Shown: positions 23,250 to 29,792 of the stretch, in pieces
Position numbering within the stretch: the stretch's first letter is position 1
Layout: every line of letters starts with the position of its first letter
DNA from: DATKXU01 sp035528905
GTDB taxonomy: Bacteria; Armatimonadota; UBA5829; DTJY01
Direction: 5' to 3'
Length of the DNA stretch: 29,792 nt
NCBI GenBank assembly: GCA_035528905.1
Contig: DATKXU010000029.1
Coordinates: 1 to 29,792 of the forward strand
The notes under the pieces: model-generated
Seen by the model: the letters and a program-made list of their open reading frames with translations, nothing else
Told to the model about the DNA's origin: nothing
Database searches by the model: none
Program-made: the position numbers and the translations under genes

Positions 23250-23492
23250 CCCAAATTCGCCCTCATTCTCTCAGCCTGTCCTTTTAGGTGAAGAGTATCT
23301 TCCTCTTGAGTTCGCCGCGCATGAGGCGATTCCCTTCACATGCAAAAACAGGACTAGTGGAAGGCGCGTAGAATGAAGCTGGTGGGCCTATTCCATTGTA
23401 GTTTAGGGAATCAGGCGCATATGCCTTGGGTAGGTGAGTCGCTCATCTGTACTCAGGCAAGATTTCAAACAATCGGCAGACGGAGGTGCGTT
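23250..23492. other. Remaining gap before the small membrane protein
   Basis: With the repeat arrays this completes a 344-nt gene-free stretch. In-frame codons run upstream from 23493 to an ATG at 23373, but the good ribosome site and family start lie at 23493. No other supported feature is visible. Confidence 0.4.
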
Positions 23493-23846
23493 ATGGCGGC
23501 TGTGGAGAACACATCCGGCCAAGGGGCACAGGCAGCGGTGCCCGACGAGATCAAGCGATGGAACTGGGGAGCTTTCCTCATGAACTGGATCTGGGCCATC
23601 GCGCACAACGTGTGGATAGGATTGCTTGCTCTCATCCCCTACGTCGGATTGGTTATGGCCATTGTTCTAGGCGTGAAGGGAAGCGAGTGGGCGTGGCAGA
23701 ACAGGCGATTCGAGAGCGTCGAGCAGTTCAAGACGGTTCAGAGAACCTGGGCCTACTGGGGAGTGGGATTACTGATTGTTGCCGTCATAGCTGTGTTGGC
23801 AGCCATCATATTCCCAGTTATCGTTAGGCTCAGAGCGACGTACTGA
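23493..23846 (+). CDS. Small multi-helix membrane protein (117 aa)
   Basis: The N-terminus is soluble (MAAVENTSGQGAQAAVPDEI). Two hydrophobic hairpin segments (about 27-62, 'WGAFLMNWIWAIAHNVWIGL' and 'ALIPYVGLVMAIVLG') follow. A conserved aromatic-rich loop (WAWQNRRFESVEQFKTVQRT) and a C-terminal helix (WGVGLLIVAVIAVLAAIIFP) complete it. The 'NWGAFLxNWIW' and 'WAWQNRRxxSVExFKxVQRxWAxWG' motifs define a widespread small family that databases often mislabel as ribonuclease G; no nuclease motif is present. CGGAGG precedes ATG 23493 by 6 nt. It stands alone between the URO-D-family and hydrolase genes. Role unknown, possibly membrane homeostasis. Confidence 0.75.
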   Translation: MAAVENTSGQGAQAAVPDEIKRWNWGAFLMNWIWAIAHNVWIGLLALIPYVGLVMAIVLGVKGSEWAWQNRRFESVEQFKTVQRTWAYWGVGLLIVAVIAVLAAIIFPVIVRLRATY

Positions 23847-23941
23847 GATGTGGCGTCCAGGAACAGGCGGTTTTTCGGAAGCCTGTGCAGCATCGGCGGT
23901 TAAGAGAACGACCTTGGCCCGGCGCCGGTGTGCTTTCCTTA

Positions 23942-24592
23942 TTATTCGCCTGCATTCATGGCGAGGTACTTTGAGAACCACTCCCTGGCCAGGCGGGCGA
24001 CTTCCTCGAGGGTGCCGGGCTCCTCGAAGAGATGGCTCGCGCCGGGTACGATCACCATTTCCTTGACGCCGGGCAGGCGCTCGAACGCCTCTTCATTCAA
24101 CGGGATTACCGGCCGGTCGTTTCCCCCCACGATTAGGAGTGTCGGGGCCGTCACGCGGGGCAGGTATTCAGTCGCCAAGTCGGGGCGTCCGCCGCGTGAG
24201 ACTATCGCCTTGATCTCATAGCCTCCCCTTGCCGCTGCTTCGAGCGCTGCAGCAGCGCCGGTGCTTGCACCGAAGTACCCGATCGCGAGGTCCTTCGTCT
24301 CAGGATCCGCCTGCAGCCAGGCAGTTGCGCTCAGGAGCCGCTCGGCGAGGAGGCCGATGTCGAATACCTTGCTCCGATCCTGCGATTCCCGCTCTTCGAG
24401 TAGGTCGAGCAGCAGGGTCCCAAGGCCGCCTTCCCTCAGGACACGGGCGACGAACTGGTTTCGCGGGCTGAAGCGGCCGCTCCCGCTCCCGTGCGCGAAG
24501 AGCACAACTCCCCGCGCGCCCTCTGGAATCTCCAGCATGCCCTCCATCTGTGCCCGCCCCGATGGTATGCGGACTGTCCGTTCAGCGCTCAT
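23942..24592 (-). CDS. Alpha/beta hydrolase, dienelactone-hydrolase-like (216 aa)
   Basis: A cytoplasmic serine hydrolase of the alpha/beta fold covering a complete small domain. The oxyanion-side motif is 'GVVLFAHGSGSGRFSPRN' (28-45). The nucleophile elbow is 'IGYFGASTGAAAAL' with S110 (G-x-S-x-G). The acid is D159 in 'LLIVGGNDRPV', and the base is H187 in 'VPGASHLFEEPG', giving a full Ser-Asp-His triad. Proteins of this type are often found next to, or fused with, phosphoribosyltransferases; here it stands alone. AAAGGAG lies about 11 nt before the start. It is divergent from the glycosidase-like gene at 24813, with a 220-nt gap. The substrate is unknown; esters or lactones are likely. Confidence 0.85.
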   Translation of the reverse strand: MSAERTVRIPSGRAQMEGMLEIPEGARGVVLFAHGSGSGRFSPRNQFVARVLREGGLGTLLLDLLEERESQDRSKVFDIGLLAERLLSATAWLQADPETKDLAIGYFGASTGAAAALEAAARGGYEIKAIVSRGGRPDLATEYLPRVTAPTLLIVGGNDRPVIPLNEEAFERLPGVKEMVIVPGASHLFEEPGTLEEVARLAREWFSKYLAMNAGE

Positions 24593-24812
24593 TTCATCCC
24601 CAGCTCCTTTCTATGCCGGAGGATTCCCGGCGTCGGGCTCCCGTTAAACGGATGCAAGGAAGCCCGGCATCGTCTGTCGCTCCATACGAGTAGATTCCCG
24701 CGGAGCGCGTGGATGTCCTGCCTGGTGTCCCATCGCCTTGACACCCGTGGGGCCCCTCTGGTAGTCTAGCTTTGCCGGCCAATAACTGAACCATCTTCCT
24801 GGAGGTTGCACT

Positions 24813-26444
24813 GTGAGCCATTCCTGCGTTGACCCCGTTAAGGCCATGCTGTTCGCGTTTCTTGCATTTAACATCGTATCCACGGCAGGGGCGGAGACAT
24901 GCGCACCCGTGCGGACGCCGCTGCCGTATCGCATCGTGTCGTTTCATCGGGGGCGTGCGGACAAGGAAGTCATTCGGCGTGCGGCGGACCTCGGATTCAA
25001 CGGCGTCATGTTCCAGCTCGAAGGGGGAAACGTCGGCCCGCTGAAGGAGTTCGGCGAGCGGGATAAGCAGGAAGGCTACATCGCCTTGTGCCACAGCCTG
25101 GGAATGAAGGTCACGCTCTGGGTTCACGAGCTTTCGGATATCCCCGAGAAGAACGACCCCGACTACCTCGGCCCCATCGAAGCGGGCAATGAGAGGCTGT
25201 GGTCGCACCTGGAGGATCGTTACGAGTGGCTCTTCGGCGAGCTTCTTCCGGACGTGGACGGCATCGTGCTTACTGTCGCCGAAACGCAGTTTTGGGCGAC
25301 CGATACGGACATCATGCGCCGGATAGTCGGCATCCTCCGGGACAAATGCGACAAGTACAACAAGCAGCTCATCGTGCGGACCTTCGTCCATACGCCGGGG
25401 CAGTTCGAGACCGTCATGGCGTGCGTCAGGCAACTGCCTTCGGACGTCGTCATCATGTCCAAATGCGTCCCGCAGGACTGGCAGATGCGCGGCATCTACG
25501 ACAAGGCTGTCGGCGGCGTAGGCGCGCATGACCAGATTGTGGAGTACGATATCGGGGGCGAGTATTTTCTCAATACCTCGGTCGCCAACTGCATGCCCAG
25601 CCTGCTGAAGCAGCATTTCGATTACGGGCTTAAGCACGGCGTGGATGGAGTATGCGTCCGCGTCGACCGCGGCGACTGCGAGGTCCTGTACCAGCCGAAC
25701 GAGGTCAACCTGTGGGCGCTCGGCATGTTTGCATCCGGGAAGACCGATTCGGTGGAGGACGTCTGGCAGGCATGGGCGACGGCCCGATATGGAGAGAAGG
25801 CCGCCCCCGGCGTGATCCGGGCGCTTAAGCCGACCCAGAAGGTTATCACTGAGTGCCTGTGCATCGGCCCGTTCACATACGGAGACACGAGGGGCTTTCC
25901 CCCGCCGGGAATGGAGGAGGATCCCTTCAACTGCAACTGGCAGAACTGGCGGTGGGATCCTTCCTTCGTGCCGCTGCGCGACCGCATACTCGCTGGCGAC
26001 CTGCGCTTCCTTAGGCAGCTTCAGGTGCAGAAGAGCAGCGCCATTCGCCTGGCACAGCAGTGCCTCGACGACCTCGAGCTGGCGAAGGGCTCGCTCGATC
26101 AGGCGGACTACGAGATACTCAAGACGAAGCTCACGACCAACAAGGTGAATATCGAGTTTCGCGCGCCGATGATGCTGGCTAACGTTCGCTACCACCGCAT
26201 CCTGAACACCAACGACGAAGCAGAGAAGCGGCGTCAGGCGCGGGAGATCCGCAAAGAACTAGAGCAAATCCGCGCGGTCGCCGACAGGGACTACCCGCCG
26301 GCGCGGGAGATCGAGCACCTGGGCCAAACATGGCGCGTGGGAACCCCGGAGGGGATGGGCTGGCCTCCCGGGGGGATCGATTGGAAGAAAGTCCATCATT
26401 GGGCGGATAGAGCAGAAGAATTCCTGGCGGAGCAGGGATTGTGA
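24813..26444 (+). CDS. Secreted TIM-barrel glycoside-hydrolase-like protein, paralogue of 7056-8684 (543 aa)
   Basis: An exported protein with a signal peptide at about residues 1-27 (KAMLFAFLAFNIVSTAGA). Key segments align with the 7056-8684 protein: 'GMKVTLWVHEL' (103-107), 'VDGIVLTVAETQFWA' with E157 matching E170 there, 'VVIMSKCVPQDWQ', 'YQPNEVNLWALGMF' and 'ATARYGEKAAPGV', followed by a helical C-terminal region of about 150 residues. E157 is the best candidate acid/base; the nucleophile is not obvious, perhaps the Glu or Asp near 'EYDIGGEY'. The catalytic family is therefore not fixed. GTG 24813 is chosen because GGAGG lies 7 nt upstream. It is followed 59 nt later by another exported glycosidase-like gene, probably co-transcribed. 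Confidence 0.7.
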   Translation: MSHSCVDPVKAMLFAFLAFNIVSTAGAETCAPVRTPLPYRIVSFHRGRADKEVIRRAADLGFNGVMFQLEGGNVGPLKEFGERDKQEGYIALCHSLGMKVTLWVHELSDIPEKNDPDYLGPIEAGNERLWSHLEDRYEWLFGELLPDVDGIVLTVAETQFWATDTDIMRRIVGILRDKCDKYNKQLIVRTFVHTPGQFETVMACVRQLPSDVVIMSKCVPQDWQMRGIYDKAVGGVGAHDQIVEYDIGGEYFLNTSVANCMPSLLKQHFDYGLKHGVDGVCVRVDRGDCEVLYQPNEVNLWALGMFASGKTDSVEDVWQAWATARYGEKAAPGVIRALKPTQKVITECLCIGPFTYGDTRGFPPPGMEEDPFNCNWQNWRWDPSFVPLRDRILAGDLRFLRQLQVQKSSAIRLAQQCLDDLELAKGSLDQADYEILKTKLTTNKVNIEFRAPMMLANVRYHRILNTNDEAEKRRQAREIRKELEQIRAVADRDYPPAREIEHLGQTWRVGTPEGMGWPPGGIDWKKVHHWADRAEEFLAEQGL

Positions 26445-26503
26445 GGAGAAAGCTGCCTACCGACACTTGAGCGTCGCGGCGCAGATCCACAGGGGGTTCA
26501 CAG

Positions 26504-28486
26504 ATGAAGAAGATGGTCTTGGTTGCCGCCTGCCTTCTCGCACTTGGGACAACCTGCATCGCGGGCGATCTGCCACTGCTCGTCGGCGGGATGGCTCACG
26601 GTGCATATAACATCAAGATCATGTCGGATCTCGGCCTCGGCAACTTCATGTGGATTCCGATGTCCTGCTACGGTACTGGGAATACGCCTTGGAACGAAGA
26701 GCATACCTTCCTGAAAGATGTCGAGGCCTGCGCCCAGAACCATTTGTACTGCATGGTCAGCGAGCGGCGAGGCCTTGGAACTGAGCCACGGCCCGGCGGT
26801 TACCCGTTCGGCGGCCACTGCTCCGGGGATGCGCACGATGAAGCAGCGGTCAAGGAGTTCCTGAGGGTCGGCGGCAAGTACTTCGTTGGGCTGCATGCTG
26901 AGGAGCTCGATGCCGATATGTGGCAGAGCGGCTACCGGCCGAGCTACAGAACGCGATGCCCCGATCTGTTTGACTTCACCGACCGGGCCGGCGGCAGAAA
27001 GAGGTTCGAGGACGAGCTGCTTCGCCAGAAGAACCTGTATCACTTCTGGGGCGCCAGGTATATCCCCAACCTGTGCACGACGAGCCACCTGAGCGGCTTC
27101 CGAATCGGGCCCGACATGGTTCTGGCCGAGCTCCTCGAATCTCTCCCCACTACGGAGCTGCAGCTTGCTTACCTGCGCGGCGGAGCACAGCAGTTCGGCG
27201 TAGATTGGGGCGTTTGGGTATCTCCCTATTTTGGCGGACGGATCCCTTGTGAGGATAAGGAGCTTTGGCCGCACAGGGTGGCCCAGCCGGGAGGTGGACA
27301 CTCCGCGTCCTCCTTCAGGCGGTGCCTTTATCTATCCTTTGTTTCTGGCGCCAGGCTTCTCACCGCTCAGGAAACCGAACCCCTGTTCTCGCGGGATGGA
27401 AAAGGCGGATACAAGTTCGCCGCCTGGGGCAGAGAGTTGAAGAGCTTCTGGGAGTATGCCCGGAAGCATGATGCGAGGTTCACTCCGATGGTGCCCACCG
27501 CTGTCCTCATAGATAAGGATAACGGATGGGTGCCCGCGCATTTGAACTACGATTGGAACCAGCGCTCGCTCGTTTGGGGAAAGCTGCCGCCAGACCGGGG
27601 CGACTACATGCTTCCAGCCTTCCTTAATGAGTTTCTGCCCGGATTCGAACGGACTAGGGAAAGCGTCATGGAGGGAGAGGACATCTATCCGGGATTCTTC
27701 GCAGCCACGCCTCTCGGCCCGTTCGACATAGCCGCCTCCGACATAAGCGCGGAGAAGCTTTGTCGGTACTCACTGGTGATCCTACTTGGCGACGTCGAAA
27801 TGACTCCCGAACTCAGGGCAGCGCTGCGGGCTTATGTGAAGAACGGCGGCACTCTTCTTGTCAACGTTCTCCAGATGCGCGAGCGCGAGGCGTTTATTCA
27901 AGACGAGGAGTTTCTGGGCGTCAAGCTCGGCAGCGGGATACTGACTCAGATGAATGCCTCTAGCAGGATTGTCTGCACCGACAAGCTACAAGCCATGGCC
28001 CGCAGGGAGTTTCAGGAATCCTGGTTCTGCACGGTAGGGGTGGAACCGGCTGGTGCAAAAGTCCTCGCGGTGGATGGCGATGGGCATCCGGTGCTTCTGC
28101 GCAACACCTACGGCGAGGGCGTAGTCTATCTCTCCACCCCGGAGTACATGATGGAAGGCTACGGCGATCAGAAGAACGCTCTGAACTTCTTCAAGGCGCT
28201 GCTTCCGATGCTGATCCCGAAGTCTCCGGTCTGGGTGGAATCGGATGGTGATCTATCCTGGGTCGCGTCCTGTCAGGGCGCAAACTCGGTCGTCGTGGCC
28301 GTCGCTAATCACTACAAGTCCGGGAGGCGCGCGAACGTAATCTGGCGCGGCGCGTCAGTCAAGGGCGATCTCGACGTTGCGAGCGGTAAGGTTCAGGTCA
28401 AAGAGCGGAACGGTGCGACCACGTACAGCATCAGCATCCCCGCAGAGGATGTGGCAGTGCTCAGAATTACCGTCGGTTCGCGCTAG
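26504..28486 (+). CDS. Secreted glycosidase-like protein with a glutamine-amidotransferase-like domain (660 aa)
   Basis: Signal peptide at residues 1-21 (MKKMVLVAACLLALGTTCIA). The N-terminal half (about 22-320) has TIM-barrel-like strands: 'LGNFMWIPMSC', 'YFVGLHAEELDADMW' (candidate acidic catalytic residue) and 'FGVDWGVWVSPYFGGR'. 'SFVSGARLLTAQETEPLFSR' follows and carries a second Glu. Residues of about 335-560 resemble the class-I-amidotransferase-like domain used for trimerisation in GH42-type galactosidases: 'LVILLGDVEMTPELRAALRAYVKNGG' split as strand-helix, then 'GEGVVYLSTPEYM'. A C-terminal beta domain closes the protein. ATG 26504 has AGGGGG about 8 nt upstream. Its stop overlaps the convergent DapA-family gene by 4 nt. 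GH42-like is a structural guess; no family motif is certain. Confidence 0.65.
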   Translation: MKKMVLVAACLLALGTTCIAGDLPLLVGGMAHGAYNIKIMSDLGLGNFMWIPMSCYGTGNTPWNEEHTFLKDVEACAQNHLYCMVSERRGLGTEPRPGGYPFGGHCSGDAHDEAAVKEFLRVGGKYFVGLHAEELDADMWQSGYRPSYRTRCPDLFDFTDRAGGRKRFEDELLRQKNLYHFWGARYIPNLCTTSHLSGFRIGPDMVLAELLESLPTTELQLAYLRGGAQQFGVDWGVWVSPYFGGRIPCEDKELWPHRVAQPGGGHSASSFRRCLYLSFVSGARLLTAQETEPLFSRDGKGGYKFAAWGRELKSFWEYARKHDARFTPMVPTAVLIDKDNGWVPAHLNYDWNQRSLVWGKLPPDRGDYMLPAFLNEFLPGFERTRESVMEGEDIYPGFFAATPLGPFDIAASDISAEKLCRYSLVILLGDVEMTPELRAALRAYVKNGGTLLVNVLQMREREAFIQDEEFLGVKLGSGILTQMNASSRIVCTDKLQAMARREFQESWFCTVGVEPAGAKVLAVDGDGHPVLLRNTYGEGVVYLSTPEYMMEGYGDQKNALNFFKALLPMLIPKSPVWVESDGDLSWVASCQGANSVVVAVANHYKSGRRANVIWRGASVKGDLDVASGKVQVKERNGATTYSISIPAEDVAVLRITVGSR

Positions 28487-29532
28487 GGATAGCTCAAGTC
28501 CGCCCAGAATGCATCCCCGGCTATGCGCGCCTCGACATCCACGCCGTAGAAGCTGCCTATCGGGGCGAAGATTTCGGGATTCCTGTCCCACACCGTGCGG
28601 GCCGCGTCGCGGACGACCTTCACGCCCTCGGGGGTCATCTTCCCCAACGGCTGGCGCCCGGGACCCGATGGCATGCCCAGCCCGGCCATCAACGTCTTGA
28701 TCCCCACCGGGTTTCGGAATCTGTCCTGCACCGTCACTTTGCTGCCGTCCGGAAGTATGCGCTCGCTCTCGGCCTTCACGGTGACGATGCCGAATAGGGG
28801 AGACAATGCCTCCTGCAGAGCCGATGCCGTCGCCATGTTGCCGGAGAGCGTGCTTCGGACCATCTGCTCGATGGCGCCCGGAGCGACGTTAGATGCGACG
28901 GATATCACGCCGTCCGCCCTGATGTCCGGCGATGTCATCATCCTGTAGGTAATATCATCGTCGCCCGAGACGATGAAGAAGTCCGGGCCGAGCAGCCGGC
29001 GCGTGCGCGCCATCCGGTCGAGATCGCCGGTCGCCTCCTTCACCGCGCAGATATTCGGAAATTCGGCAAAGAGAATCGCCAGGTCCTCTACTGACAGCGC
29101 GGTTCCGGAGCGGCCGGGAATTATGTACGGGACGAAGAACACATCCGGAAACAGCTCGGCCAGGACGCCGTAGTACTCGTTTCGCAGCTCCAGGGAGGAC
29201 GGCCCGTTGTAGTAGCAGTCAACGAGCAGCGCCGCCCCGGCCCCGTGCGCCACCGCGTGCTCCGTGCTCTCCACGGCCTCCTGGGTGGAGTTGCTGCCGG
29301 TGCCGGCGATGACCTGGCATTTCCCCGAAGCCAGCTTCAGCGTGCGCTCGATAATCTTGTTATGCTCTTCCCAGGAAAGTGTCGGGGACTCGCCTGTGGT
29401 CCCGGTGGGGACCAATCCCGTGATCCCTTGCTCGATCTGGAACTGGAGGTTCTTTTCAAGCCCCGTCCAATCAACCGCCCCGTCTGATGTCATCGGCGTG
29501 GCAAGCGCCGTCCATGCCCCTCGGAAGTCCAT
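28483..29532 (-). CDS. dapA: DapA-family aldolase (4-hydroxy-tetrahydrodipicolinate synthase-like) (349 aa)
   Basis: A cytoplasmic TIM-barrel lyase/aldolase of the DHDPS superfamily. The substrate-carboxylate loop is 'GLVPTGTTGESPTLSWEEHN' (T45-T46-G47-E48). Y136 and R141 lie in 'VPYIIPGRSG', and K165 in 'ICAVKEATGD' is the Schiff-base lysine. Y107 in 'VDCYYNGPS' matches the interface Tyr of true DapA, so lysine-pathway synthesis of tetrahydrodipicolinate is the first choice. A sugar-acid aldolase role, such as 2-keto-3-deoxy acid cleavage, is possible given the glycan-degrading neighbours. It is about 55 residues longer than typical DapA: an insertion near 250-285 ('ESERILPDGSKVTVQDRFRN') and a C-terminal extension. 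ATG 29532 is chosen as the family start with GAGGG 5 nt upstream; a TTG at 29547 would add five residues. Confidence 0.8.
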   Translation of the reverse strand: MDFRGAWTALATPMTSDGAVDWTGLEKNLQFQIEQGITGLVPTGTTGESPTLSWEEHNKIIERTLKLASGKCQVIAGTGSNSTQEAVESTEHAVAHGAGAALLVDCYYNGPSSLELRNEYYGVLAELFPDVFFVPYIIPGRSGTALSVEDLAILFAEFPNICAVKEATGDLDRMARTRRLLGPDFFIVSGDDDITYRMMTSPDIRADGVISVASNVAPGAIEQMVRSTLSGNMATASALQEALSPLFGIVTVKAESERILPDGSKVTVQDRFRNPVGIKTLMAGLGMPSGPGRQPLGKMTPEGVKVVRDAARTVWDRNPEIFAPIGSFYGVDVEARIAGDAFWADLSYP

Positions 29533-29547
29533 AGCACCCTCGACCAA

Positions 29548-29792
29548 CTACGCTTCCCGGCTACCACATGCGGCAAGCGAGAGGATGCCGCGCCGGGTAA
29601 CGCATATTCTACCACGAGGCGCTTGATTTGACAAGCAGCCGAGCCAGGCGGCTTCTTCGCTTACCATACATGTGTTACACATTGGGGTTGCGGGAGAGGG
29701 ACGCTCTTTGGTATCAGTTATATCATCAAACAAAGCATCCAAGGAGGTGTCCTCATCCCGCATGCCTAGTGTACGACAAATGGCATACTTTC
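29548..29792 (-). other. Open frame running off the window edge, uncertain
   Basis: A minus-strand frame is open from the window end to TAG at 29548, with an internal ATG at 29763 (MRDEDTSLDALFDDITDTKE). AAGGAGG (on the plus strand, 29741-29747) lies on the wrong strand for it. It has two Cys in 'PMCNTCMVSEE' but no family resemblance. The stop lies 16 nt before the DapA-family start, so it could be an upstream operon partner. It could also be chance, since the last 25 codons are low in protein character. Confidence 0.2.

Noticed and set aside
24594..26195. 533-codon minus-strand frame
   Set aside because: Antisense of the exported glycosidase-like gene, which has a signal peptide and a paralogue.
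29628..29656. TTGACA at 29628-29633 as a plus-strand promoter
   Set aside because: No -10-like hexamer lies 15-19 nt downstream, and no plus-strand gene follows in the window.
1..29792. CRISPR array, insertion sequence or prophage
   Set aside because: No regularly spaced direct repeats, no transposase or integrase motifs and no phage structural genes were seen on either strand.

Overview
The window reads as about 30 kb of chromosome from a GC-rich (roughly 58-60% by eye), probably uncultivated Gram-negative-type bacterium. The pointers are very large secreted multidomain proteins, many lipid- or Tat-type export signals, one PEP-CTERM protein, short 7-nt-phased tandem arrays between genes, and a set of glycan-processing enzymes. 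This mix is typical of Armatimonadota, Planctomycetota and neighbouring phyla. That placement is an inference; no rRNA or marker gene is present to fix it.

Layout. 1-710: a minus-strand tRNA operon (Val-Asp-Phe) behind a near-consensus sigma-70 promoter. 800-3300: a tiny HTH-like ORF, an orphan plus-strand terminator, a PEP-CTERM protein, a membrane-anchored carbohydrate-binding protein and a DUF1648-like membrane protein. 3400-7050: a radical SAM-GNAT gene pair, then a short Arg-rich ORF, a terminator, a sigma-70-family factor, an apparently frameshifted small gene and a second GNAT acetyltransferase. 7056-8684: a secreted TIM-barrel glycosidase-like protein on the minus strand. 8940-19590: a three-gene plus-strand operon with a plausible promoter: a 1611-aa multidomain glycoside hydrolase, a Tat-exported glycoside hydrolase and a 1497-aa protein with fourteen propeller-type repeats plus five carboxypeptidase-regulatory-like modules. 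19711-20472: a sugar isomerase/epimerase. 20900-21870: an isolated, less GC-rich class III nucleotidyl cyclase gene. 22003-23846: a uroporphyrinogen-decarboxylase-family methyltransferase and a small membrane protein. 23942-29792: an alpha/beta hydrolase, a paralogue of the 7056-8684 glycosidase, another secreted glycosidase-like protein with a glutamine-amidotransferase-like domain, and a DapA-family aldolase.

How it fits together. Most genes serve extracellular polysaccharide breakdown and sugar use: exported hydrolases and binding proteins, then cytoplasmic isomerase and aldolase-type enzymes. The oddities are the orphan cyclase, the short-ORF/terminator/sigma arrangement, the radical SAM-GNAT pair, a C-terminal two-part domain shared by the two giant exported proteins, and the heptamer arrays, two of which fill the spacers between tRNA genes as inverted pairs around a core. 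No complete known defence system, CRISPR array or insertion sequence is visible.
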